Source: Allomuricauda sp. ARW1Y1 (GTDB lineage Bacteria; Bacteroidota; Bacteroidia; Flavobacteriales; Flavobacteriaceae). From it: DNA of 64,000 nucleotides. The position numbers and the translations under genes were made by a program. Positions 17,698-25,028 of this stretch are shown here, piece by piece (the first letter of the stretch is position 1; every line of letters begins with the position of its first letter). The notes under the pieces are model-generated. The model saw only the letters and a list, made by a program, of their open reading frames with translations. It made no database searches and was not told the DNA's origin. Where the stretch lies: assembly GCF_013407935.1 (NCBI RefSeq), contig NZ_JACBZU010000002.1:1-64000 (forward strand). Direction: 5' to 3'.

Positions 17698-18453
17698 TTA
17701 CTTGGCAATTTGTCTCTTGAGCTCTTCCATGGACTGCTGTAACTGCTTCAACAAGCCGGTTTCTGTAGTGGCATCCACGTTGAAAGTCAATTTGCTGCTT
17801 ACCTCCCAAATTTCTTGGATTTGGAAAGGTTTGATTTCGTAGGGCGGATACGTCTCGTTGAGGGAAACCAAGGTAATGTTATTGGAGTTTGGTTTTCGTT
17901 CAATCTTTTTCACCATTACCGAATCCTGAAGCACGACAACGTACATTTTATTGGGACTCACATGGTCAATGTGCTCGATGGCGCGTGCCAACACCCAATC
18001 GTTAGGCCTTAGATTGGGGAGCATACTATCGCCCTCCACCTGAAAGCCACGATAGGTCGCATTGCGAAATTCAGGAATGGGCATATCAAAAGCTGGTAAT
18101 TGTCGGTACCAGCTGGTATCGGAAATATTTTGTGGATACCCTGCTGCAGCCTTGGCATTCACCATCACCATGTTGTCGTTATCGGAATTATCCACGGTGA
18201 CCACCTTGGGAATGACACTGGTTTTTGAAGTGTCCAAATGCTTTTGGTCGCTTTCACCAAATAACCACAATGGGTTGATTTTGAACTGCTTCAAAAGCTC
18301 AGTAACCACCTTGCCCGATAACTTGGTCCTCCCCCGCTCGATATCGGCAGTTGTATTTTTCACGCCCAACAATTGGGCGAACTCCGTTTGGGTGTATCCG
18401 AGTTCCCTTCGGATATCGGTAAATCGTTTTAGGGTTATTTCATTTTCCATCAT
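17698..18453 (-). CDS. XRE-S24 self-cleaving repressor (LexA/CI-like)
   Basis: A 251-aa regulator with an N-terminal Cro/C1 helix-turn-helix (about 8-60, YTQTEFAQLLGVKNTTADIERG) and a C-terminal S24 peptidase domain. The autocleavage site is AAAG (Ala104-Gly105), the nucleophile Ser143 is in EGDSML and the general base Lys182 is in VMVKK. This is the full LexA/CI set, so RecA-stimulated self-cleavage after DNA damage is plausible. A short coiled tail (about 225-250) follows. It faces a radical-SAM gene across a 180-bp spacer with four palindromes, and its promoter overlaps the first of them, implying autoregulation. The start could also be the second ATG (MENEIT). It could instead be a prophage repressor, but no phage genes are nearby. 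Confidence 0.9.
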   Translation of the reverse strand: MMENEITLKRFTDIRRELGYTQTEFAQLLGVKNTTADIERGRTKLSGKVVTELLKQFKINPLWLFGESDQKHLDTSKTSVIPKVVTVDNSDNDNMVMVNAKAAAGYPQNISDTSWYRQLPAFDMPIPEFRNATYRGFQVEGDSMLPNLRPNDWVLARAIEHIDHVSPNKMYVVVLQDSVMVKKIERKPNSNNITLVSLNETYPPYEIKPFQIQEIWEVSSKLTFNVDATTETGLLKQLQQSMEELKRQIAK

Positions 18454-18460
18454 CTAGTCA

Positions 18461-18493
18461 ATAATGTCCTGTCGAGCGCAGTCGAGACATTAT
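18461..18493. repeat. Hairpin containing the GTCGAGCGCAGTCGAGAC dispersed repeat
   Basis: The arms ATAATGTC (18461-18468) and GACATTAT (18486-18493) are perfect inverted repeats enclosing most of GTCGAGCGCAGTCGAGAC (18471-18488). The element lies in the transcribed leader of the S24 repressor, starting 8 nt upstream of its start codon, so it could affect translation of the repressor. A related copy is at 21290. Confidence 0.75.
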
Positions 18494-18537
18494 GCAGTAT
18501 TTTAATCTCGAAAGCAATGATAAAGACAATCTATTCT

Positions 18538-18566
18538 CAAATATAGGGTATTTGGATTATTTCCAA
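18538..18566 (-). promoter_or_regulatory. Promoter of the S24 repressor gene
   Basis: On the minus strand TTG (18566-18564) precedes TATATTTG (18545-18538) by 18 nt, a near-ideal Bacteroidota promoter. The -33 element lies inside palindrome 1 of the operator array (18551-18567), so a bound repressor would block it. Expected start near 18531, leaving a leader of about 77 nt. Confidence 0.65.
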
Positions 18567-18631
18567 AACTTTTTATGGATTATTTCCAATATTTGGATTT
18601 TTTCCATATTTTTGATTGGAATATTTCCAAG
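18551..18631. promoter_or_regulatory. Four-copy palindromic operator array
   Basis: Four 17-bp sites of the form TTTGGA-N5-TCCAAA: TTTGGATTATTTCCAAA (18551-18567, perfect), TATGGATTATTTCCAAT (18574-18590), TTTGGATTTTTTCCATA (18592-18608) and ATTGGAATATTTCCAAG (18615-18631). Starts are 23, 18 and 23 nt apart, so sites 1/3 and 2/4 are each 41 nt apart. The array lies between the divergent repressor and radical-SAM genes and ends 2 nt before the latter's ATG. It is the probable binding array of the S24 repressor. Confidence 0.85.
18607..18614 (+). promoter_or_regulatory. Candidate -7 element of the radical-SAM gene
   Basis: TATTTTTG matches TAnnTTTG exactly, between palindromes 3 and 4. Transcription would begin about 18620, inside palindrome 4, 13-14 nt before the ATG at 18634. 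No -33 TTG is seen at the usual distance, so the unrepressed promoter may be weak or need an activator. Confidence 0.5.
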
Positions 18632-18633
18632 TT

Positions 18634-19896
18634 ATGAATTTCGACCGATTACGCGAAAAACTGAACATTTTGGCAGACGCTGCTAAATACGATGTGTCCT
18701 GTGCCAGTAGTGGAAGTAATAGGACCAACGCAAACAAGGGGTTGGGTAATGCTTCCAAAATGGGAATTTGCCACAGCTATACCGCGGATGGGCGCTGCGT
18801 GTCGCTTTTAAAGATTCTGCTCACCAACCATTGCATTTTTGATTGTGCCTATTGTGTAACACGGAAAAGCAATGATGTCCCAAGGGCAGCCTTCAAGGTA
18901 CAGGAGGTAGTTGACCTAACCATTAATTTTTACAGAAGAAACTATATCGAAGGGCTTTTTTTGAGTTCCGGGATATTTAAAAGTCCCGACCACACCATGG
19001 AGCGCTTGATTACGGTGGCCAAAAAGCTTCGCGAAGAGGAAAACTTCAACGGTTACATTCATTTAAAGTCCATTCCAGGGGCAAGTGACGAATTGATGTA
19101 CGAGGCGGGACTCTATGCAGATAGACTTTCCGTAAATATTGAAGTGCCAACGGTTTCAGGACTTAAACTGTTGGCTCCCGACAAAAAGCACGAGGATTTT
19201 ACCAAACCCATGGAAAAGGTGAAAAATGAAATCGTTCGCTACACTTCGGAACGTAAAATCATTAAAAGTACACCAAAGTATGCCCCAGCTGGTCAGAGCA
19301 CCCAAATGATTGTAGGTGCATCAGGTGAATCGGATAAGGACATCATGTATTCGGCCACCTATTATTACAAAACATACAACATGAAACGGGTCTATTATTC
19401 GGGTTATGTGCCGGTGACCCACGATTCACGTTTGCCAGCCATTGGGACCCAAGTGCCCATGTTGCGGGAGAACCGACTATATCAAACGGATTGGCTATTG
19501 CGCTTTTATGGCTTTTCGGTAAAGGAGTTGCTGAACAAGCAGCATCCTAATCTGGATATGGACGTGGACCCAAAGCTTTCATGGGCCTTGCGCAACCTGC
19601 ACCACTTTCCTGTGGATGTAAATTCAGCAGATAAACGCTTGCTGGCAAGGATACCCGGTATCGGACTGCAGTCCGTGGACAAAATTGTAAAGGCTAGAAA
19701 GTTTCGAAAATTGAACTGGGACCATCTCAAAAAAATGGGAGTGGCCCTCAACCGTGCCCAATATTTTATGGTGTGCGACTCCCGCTACTGGGAACGCCGT
19801 GATTTGGATGCGGAGAAGATAAAAGGTATGATTCTGCAACATTCCACGGGGAAATTTCGGAATCAGTACAGTACACAATTGTCCCTATTTAATTAG
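18634..19896 (+). CDS. Putative DNA modification/repair radical SAM protein with HhH end
   Basis: A 420-aa protein. The radical-SAM 4Fe-4S motif is C67-IFD-C71-AY-C74, in the N-terminal half; further cysteines (23, 46, 55) are in the conserved VSCASSGSNR and GICHSYT region. A helix-hairpin-helix DNA-binding motif (ARIPGIGLQSVDKIVKAR, about 337-355) lies near the C-terminus. This matches the family I recall as rSAM_link_UDG (TIGR03916 type), which occurs with the partner found next here and sometimes with a uracil-DNA-glycosylase-like domain. The reaction is unknown. ATG at 18634 is preferred over a TTG at 18616, which lies inside palindrome 4. Probably repressed by the S24 protein. Confidence 0.88.
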   Translation: MNFDRLREKLNILADAAKYDVSCASSGSNRTNANKGLGNASKMGICHSYTADGRCVSLLKILLTNHCIFDCAYCVTRKSNDVPRAAFKVQEVVDLTINFYRRNYIEGLFLSSGIFKSPDHTMERLITVAKKLREEENFNGYIHLKSIPGASDELMYEAGLYADRLSVNIEVPTVSGLKLLAPDKKHEDFTKPMEKVKNEIVRYTSERKIIKSTPKYAPAGQSTQMIVGASGESDKDIMYSATYYYKTYNMKRVYYSGYVPVTHDSRLPAIGTQVPMLRENRLYQTDWLLRFYGFSVKELLNKQHPNLDMDVDPKLSWALRNLHHFPVDVNSADKRLLARIPGIGLQSVDKIVKARKFRKLNWDHLKKMGVALNRAQYFMVCDSRYWERRDLDAEKIKGMILQHSTGKFRNQYSTQLSLFN

Positions 19897-19959
19897 AAAT
19901 GGACAATTGATAAATGAGTCAGTTAAAATGACTTCAAAAAACCAAAAAAAGTAGGTGTT

Positions 19960-20736
19960 ATGAACGCTTCAACAACCTTAGTGTACGATGGCAGTTTCAA
20001 CGGATTCCTGACCGCCGTCTTTGTTGCCTTTGATGAAAAAATCAATGTGGCCGACATTCAAAAGAACCATCAGACCCAAAGCGGGCTGTTTTCGGAAACC
20101 GAAACGGTGTTTACCCACGTGGAAAAGGCGAAACGGGTCTGGAACGGTATCCGAAACAAGAGTCACAATGCCATTTCCAATGTGTATTTTGCCTTTTTGA
20201 GCGAAACCGAAGGGATAGAGCTGCTGTTGTACAACTATATCCAAAAATTGATGCGCGACAAAAACGGAAAATATATGGATTACTCAGATTCCACGGTGTT
20301 GTACATTGCCCAATTGGCCAAAAAAGTAGGGCGCGAAAAGCATCGCATGGAGGCCTTTGTACGGTTTCAGTTGACCAAAGATGGCATCTACTTCGCCAAT
20401 ATTGAACCCGATTTTGACGTATTGCCCTTAATCTCCAAGCACTTTCGTGACCGCTACGCGGACCAAAAGTGGTTGATTTATGACGTAAAGCGCAGCTACG
20501 GAATTTATTATGATTTGGATCATATGGAAATGGTATCCCTAAACCTAAAGGACATCCATCACAACAGAACGGTGAAAAGTGCTGCCTTTGCGGATGAAGA
20601 ATATGAATACCAAACCCTTTGGAACGATTATTTTAAGAGCACCAATATTGCATCGCGCATCAATCCTAAATTGCATGTGCAACATGTGCCCAAAAGGTAT
20701 TGGAAGTATTTAAGTGAGAAGAAGGAGGCAGTTTGA
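19960..20736 (+). CDS. Partner of the radical SAM protein (TIGR03915/DUF4130-type putative DNA repair protein)
   Basis: A 258-aa protein starting MNASTTLVYDGSFNGFLTAVFVAF, the conserved start of the family that I recall as SAM_7_link_chp, annotated putative DNA repair/metabolism protein. The middle (about 90-170) contains VGREKHRMEAFVRFQ and FANIEPDFDVLPLI, and the end KLHVQHVPKRYWKYLSE, both typical. No catalytic motif is evident. It follows the radical-SAM gene after 63 nt on the same strand, the arrangement seen across many genomes, so the two are expected to work together. Its stop abuts that of the next gene (TGATCA, no spacer). Confidence 0.85.
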   Translation: MNASTTLVYDGSFNGFLTAVFVAFDEKINVADIQKNHQTQSGLFSETETVFTHVEKAKRVWNGIRNKSHNAISNVYFAFLSETEGIELLLYNYIQKLMRDKNGKYMDYSDSTVLYIAQLAKKVGREKHRMEAFVRFQLTKDGIYFANIEPDFDVLPLISKHFRDRYADQKWLIYDVKRSYGIYYDLDHMEMVSLNLKDIHHNRTVKSAAFADEEYEYQTLWNDYFKSTNIASRINPKLHVQHVPKRYWKYLSEKKEAV

Positions 20737-21264
20737 TCAGCCCTTCCCCTTCTCCCCCACAAAATGGTCGCTTTTGGCTTTGAACATCACATTAAAACTG
20801 GTCAAGCTACCGTAAATTCGGGTAATGTATTGCTGTAGGTCCACCTTTTCTTGGTCGTCCAAGTTTTTGCTACTATTGATTTTCTGCTCCATCACCCGGA
20901 TGCGATCGCGCACCATTACAATCTTATGAAAAAAGGTATCTATGGGCATTTCTTTGCTGGCCGTTCCATCCCCAGGGTCCAAAATAAGCTTGCCGCCTTT
21001 CCACTTATCCGCCATCGGCACCTTTTCGTGGGTATCGCTCCATTTTTCCAAAATCTTGACCAAGGAGCGTTCCACATCAAAAAAACTGACGCTGTCCACT
21101 TCGTCTTCCACACCGTCAATCACTTCAAAATCCGCATCCAAATCAATGGTTTCCAATCCATTTTCCATAAAAGTGACCCAATAGTGCTTGGATGATACAT
21201 TGGTGACTACACCTTTGCCGTACTCGGGATGCTCTATTCTGGAGCCAATAGCTAGTAATTTCAT
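20737..21264 (-). CDS. Conserved hypothetical protein with Tudor/CarD-like N-terminus
   Basis: A 175-aa protein. Residues about 5-50 (GSRIEHPEYGKGVVTNVSSKHYWVTF) resemble the small beta-barrel found at the C-terminus of UvrD/PcrA and in CarD/TRCF RNA-polymerase-interacting domains. The rest is helical, with an acidic stretch (about 50-60) and a likely coiled region (about 105-150). Function unknown. It lies between the radical-SAM partner (0 nt, convergent) and uvrA (divergent, 189 nt), so a role tied to DNA repair or transcription is possible but unproven. ATG start. Confidence 0.6.
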   Translation of the reverse strand: MKLLAIGSRIEHPEYGKGVVTNVSSKHYWVTFMENGLETIDLDADFEVIDGVEDEVDSVSFFDVERSLVKILEKWSDTHEKVPMADKWKGGKLILDPGDGTASKEMPIDTFFHKIVMVRDRIRVMEQKINSSKNLDDQEKVDLQQYITRIYGSLTSFNVMFKAKSDHFVGEKGKG

Positions 21265-21289
21265 ATTTGTTTCTTTTGATTCTGTCAGG

Positions 21290-21345
21290 TCGAGCGCAGT
21301 CGAGACCCAACATTGGATAAATTAGCACCTCTTGACTGCGCTCAA
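21290..21345. repeat. Inverted pair of the TCGAGCGCAGTCGAGA dispersed repeat
   Basis: TCGAGCGCAGTCGAGA (21290-21305) and TCTTGACTGCGCTCAA (21330-21345) are inverted copies matching at 14 of 16 positions, separated by 24 nt. They could form a long stem in the divergent spacer between uvrA and the conserved hypothetical gene. The same core is at 18472. Confidence 0.75.
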
Positions 21346-21429
21346 GGTGATAATGTACACGGTAAAAATAAACCAACTAGGCACAAAAACGAAACCAAAA
21401 GGCTACTTCATTTTTACATCCCAAATCGC

Positions 21430-21437
21430 TACATTTG
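21430..21437 (+). promoter_or_regulatory. Candidate -7 element of uvrA
   Basis: TACATTTG fits TAnnTTTG and ends 16 nt before the uvrA ATG. At the -33 position only TTC is present, so the call rests on the -7 half. None of the TTTGGA-N5-TCCAAA palindromes is seen here. Confidence 0.4.
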
Positions 21438-21453
21438 AAGTTTGCTATGATTT

Positions 21454-24315
21454 ATGATCAATTACGAAGAACATATTGAGGTTAAGGGTGCTCGGGTCCA
21501 TAACCTTAAAAATATAGATGTCACCATTCCCCGGGAAAAATTAGTAGTGATTACAGGGCTTTCGGGGAGCGGAAAATCATCATTGGCCTTTGATACCATT
21601 TATGCGGAGGGACAGCGCCGATACATCGAAACCTTTTCGGCCTACGCCCGTCAGTTCTTGGGTGGACTGGAGCGTCCCGATGTGGACAAAATTGACGGGC
21701 TATCGCCTGTTATTGCCATAGAACAAAAGACCACCTCCAAATCCCCGCGCTCCACCGTCGGCACCATCACCGAAGTCTACGATTTTTTAAGATTGCTTTT
21801 TGCACGTGCCGGGGACGCCTACAGTTACAACACGGGCGAAAAAATGGTAAGCTACAGCGATGAACAAATCAAGGATTTGATCATTGAGACCTACAAGGAC
21901 AAAAAAATCAATGTGCTCGCCCCGGTCATCAAATCCAGAAAAGGACATTACCGAGAACTTTTTGAACAGATTGCAAAGCAAGGTTTCGTTAAGGTAAGGG
22001 TCGATGGCGAAATAGTGGACATCACCAAAGGCATGAAGGTCGACCGGTACAAAACGCATGATATTGAGATTGTCATCGACCGATTGAAAGTCGGCGACAG
22101 TGAGGATTTTCACAAGCGATTGAGCGAAACTATCAACACGGCCATGTACAGCGGCGATAATGTGCTGATGGTCTTGGAAGAGGGCGAAAAAGTGCCACGG
22201 TATTTTAGTCGGGATTTAATGTGCCCCACTTCGGGCATCTCCTACCCCACTCCTGAGCCCAACACCTTTTCGTTCAATTCACCCAAGGGAATGTGCCCCG
22301 AATGTAGCGGATTGGGTCATGTGTATCAGGTAAATGAGAACAAAATCATCCCCAACAAAAAAATATCCATCAAAGCTGGTGGACTTGCCCCGCTGGGGGA
22401 ATACAAAAAGTCTTGGGCCTTTAAGCAGTTGGAAACCATAGCCCAACGTTACAATTTTGATCTATCGGATGCCATTGAAAAGATTCCGCAGGAAGCCATG
22501 GACGTTATACTGAACGGCGGAAAGGAAAGTTTTGAGGTCGATTCCAAAAGTTTGGGCGTCAAACGGCAGTACAAAATCGATTACGAAGGGATTTCCAATT
22601 TCATCAAAACCCAATATGAGGAAGCGAACTCCACTTCCATAAAACGATGGGCCAAAGATTATATGGACAAAGTGAAATGCCCTTCCTGTGAAGGTTCCCG
22701 TTTGCGCAAGGAGTCCCTCTATTTTAAAGTGGATGGAAAGAACATTGCGGAGCTGGCCCAAATGGATATCAACGAGTTGGCGGATTTCTTTCAGCATTTG
22801 GAGGATACCTTGGAAGGCAACCAGAAAAAAATCGCAGAGGAAATCATCAAGGAAATCAAAGCCCGTGTTGGTTTTTTGTTGGATGTTGGATTGGATTACC
22901 TATCGCTCAACCGTAGTTCTAAATCATTATCGGGAGGTGAGGCCCAACGCATACGATTGGCTACACAAATAGGCTCCCAATTGGTGGGAGTACTCTACAT
23001 TCTGGACGAACCCAGTATTGGTCTGCACCAACGGGACAATGAACGTTTGATCCATTCCTTGGAGTCCTTGCGTGATATTGGCAATTCGGTTATCGTGGTA
23101 GAGCATGACCGTGATATGATCGAAAGTGCCGATCACGTCATCGATATTGGCCCCAAAGCGGGAAAGCATGGCGGTGAAATCATATCACAAGGAAAACCAA
23201 AGGAACTCATAGACCAACATACGCTCACCGCACAATACATCACCGGAGAATTGGAAATTCAGGTTCCAGAAAAGAGGCGCAAGGGAACGGGCAAAAAAAT
23301 TACCCTTTCCGGATGCACAGGGAACAATCTTAAGAATGTGACCGTAGATTTCCCTTTGGGAAAACTCATTGGGGTCACGGGTGTTTCGGGAAGTGGAAAA
23401 TCCACCTTGGTCAACGAAACTCTCTATCCCATTATGAACGCCCACTACTTTAATGGGGTCAAAAAACCGATGCCCTACAAAAAAATCATGGGGCTGGAGC
23501 ATATCGATAAGGTCATCGATATCAACCAATCCCCTATCGGACGTACCCCGAGGTCCAACCCCGCTACGTATACCGGGGTTTTTGGTGAAATACGATCGCT
23601 TTTCGCCAAAACTACGGAGGCCACCATCCGTGGTTATAAACCGGGCCGATTCAGTTTTAATGTGGCCGGTGGTAGGTGCGAAACCTGCCAAGGTGGAGGG
23701 CTTAAAGTGATTGAAATGAACTTTTTGCCCGATGTATATGTGGAATGTGAAACCTGCAACGGTAAAAGATTCAACCGGGAAACACTAGAAATCCGTTACA
23801 AAGGAAAGTCCATTGCCGACGTGCTGGAAATGACCATTAATGAGGCTGTTGATTTTTTTGAGAACATTCCAAAAATTCATCGTAAGCTCAAAACAATAAA
23901 AGATGTAGGTTTGGGTTATATATCATTGGGACAACAGTCCACTACTCTATCCGGAGGAGAAGCACAACGGGTCAAATTGGCCACGGAGCTTTCCAAACGG
24001 GATACCGGGAACACGTTTTATATCCTCGACGAACCTACAACCGGCTTGCACTTTGAAGACATTAGGGTACTTATGGAAGTACTCGACCGACTGGTGGACA
24101 AAGGAAACACCATTTTGGTCATTGAACACAACATGGATGTCATTAAAATGATGGACCATATTATCGATATTGGATACGAAGGCGGTAAAGGAGGTGGCGA
24201 AGTGGTTGCGACCGGTACCCCTGAAGAGGTGGCCAAAGACAAGAAAAGTTACACGGCTCGATTTTTGAAGAAAGAATTGGAGAGCACAAAACAGAACATA
24301 AAAAGCGCAGTTTAA
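21454..24315 (+). CDS. uvrA: UvrABC nucleotide excision repair, subunit A
   Basis: A 953-aa DNA-damage-recognition ATPase. Both ATP-binding halves are complete: Walker [10 protein letters not shown] (about residue 34) and GVSGSGKST (about 645), with ABC signatures [12 protein letters not shown] and [12 protein letters not shown]. Zinc modules [24 protein letters not shown] and CETCNGKR are present. Length is normal. UvrA dimers load UvrB at lesions. It starts an operon with a LOG-family gene 14 nt downstream. The spacer upstream contains the inverted repeat pair and a -7 element. Confidence 0.98.
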   Translation: MINYEEHIEVKGARVHNLKNIDVTIPREKLVVITGLSGSGKSSLAFDTIYAEGQRRYIETFSAYARQFLGGLERPDVDKIDGLSPVIAIEQKTTSKSPRSTVGTITEVYDFLRLLFARAGDAYSYNTGEKMVSYSDEQIKDLIIETYKDKKINVLAPVIKSRKGHYRELFEQIAKQGFVKVRVDGEIVDITKGMKVDRYKTHDIEIVIDRLKVGDSEDFHKRLSETINTAMYSGDNVLMVLEEGEKVPRYFSRDLMCPTSGISYPTPEPNTFSFNSPKGMCPECSGLGHVYQVNENKIIPNKKISIKAGGLAPLGEYKKSWAFKQLETIAQRYNFDLSDAIEKIPQEAMDVILNGGKESFEVDSKSLGVKRQYKIDYEGISNFIKTQYEEANSTSIKRWAKDYMDKVKCPSCEGSRLRKESLYFKVDGKNIAELAQMDINELADFFQHLEDTLEGNQKKIAEEIIKEIKARVGFLLDVGLDYLSLNRSSKSLSGGEAQRIRLATQIGSQLVGVLYILDEPSIGLHQRDNERLIHSLESLRDIGNSVIVVEHDRDMIESADHVIDIGPKAGKHGGEIISQGKPKELIDQHTLTAQYITGELEIQVPEKRRKGTGKKITLSGCTGNNLKNVTVDFPLGKLIGVTGVSGSGKSTLVNETLYPIMNAHYFNGVKKPMPYKKIMGLEHIDKVIDINQSPIGRTPRSNPATYTGVFGEIRSLFAKTTEATIRGYKPGRFSFNVAGGRCETCQGGGLKVIEMNFLPDVYVECETCNGKRFNRETLEIRYKGKSIADVLEMTINEAVDFFENIPKIHRKLKTIKDVGLGYISLGQQSTTLSGGEAQRVKLATELSKRDTGNTFYILDEPTTGLHFEDIRVLMEVLDRLVDKGNTILVIEHNMDVIKMMDHIIDIGYEGGKGGGEVVATGTPEEVAKDKKSYTARFLKKELESTKQNIKSAV

Positions 24316-24329
24316 ACAATAGAAGTACT

Positions 24330-25022
24330 ATGCAAATGCGAAAAGAACAACATTCCAAAGGATGGAATGAGATAAAGACGAACGATTCGTGGGCCATATT
24401 TAAGATTATGGGCGAGTTCGTCAATGGATTTGAAAAAATGAGCGTTATTGGGCCATGCGTCTCCATTTTTGGGTCGGCAAGGGTGCGCGAAGGCCATCCT
24501 TACTATGATTTGGCCGTGAAAATTGCCAAACGGATTGCCGAAGCAGGCTACGGCGTTATTACCGGTGGAGGGCCTGGAATTATGGAAGCTGGCAACAAAG
24601 GGGCCAATTTGGCGGGCGGCACCTCGGTCGGGTTGAACATTGACCTGCCTTTTGAGCAGCATGACAATCCATTCATTGATAGTGATAAAAGTTTGGATTT
24701 TGATTACTTTTTCGTCAGAAAGGTAATGTTTGTTAAATATTCGCAAGGTTTTGTGGTAATGCCGGGAGGTTTTGGCACCTTGGATGAGTTTTTTGAGGCT
24801 CTTACCCTTATCCAAACACATAAAATCCATACGTTTCCTATTATTTTGGTCGGTACTGAATTCTGGAAAGGATTGATGGACTGGATCAAAAACACCTTGG
24901 TCGAAGAGGGCAACATCAGCCCCAAGGATTTGGACTTGATCAAATTGGTGGATACCGAGGATGAAGTTATCGAAATCATTGATGCCTTCTACAAAGGCCG
25001 AACGTTAAGTCCCAACTTTTAA
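24330..25022 (+). CDS. LOG-family protein (TIGR00730-type Rossmann fold)
   Basis: A 230-aa protein with the LOG/lysine-decarboxylase-like signature GGGPGIMEAGNKGA (about 77-90) and PGGFGTLDEFFEALTLIQ (about 148-166). Characterised members are nucleotide 5'-monophosphate phosphoribohydrolases, such as cytokinin-activating LOG and nucleotide-cleaving PpnN; the physiological substrate here is unknown. An alternative ATG two codons in (24336) is equally plausible. It follows uvrA by 14 nt and precedes the peptidase-like gene by 6 nt, so all three are likely one transcript. Confidence 0.88.
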   Translation: MQMRKEQHSKGWNEIKTNDSWAIFKIMGEFVNGFEKMSVIGPCVSIFGSARVREGHPYYDLAVKIAKRIAEAGYGVITGGGPGIMEAGNKGANLAGGTSVGLNIDLPFEQHDNPFIDSDKSLDFDYFFVRKVMFVKYSQGFVVMPGGFGTLDEFFEALTLIQTHKIHTFPIILVGTEFWKGLMDWIKNTLVEEGNISPKDLDLIKLVDTEDEVIEIIDAFYKGRTLSPNF

Positions 25023-25028
25023 TCCCGT

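Noticed and set aside
17698-18453. S24 repressor as part of a prophage
   Set aside because: No integrase, capsid, lysis or replication genes are nearby; the neighbours are housekeeping and repair genes.
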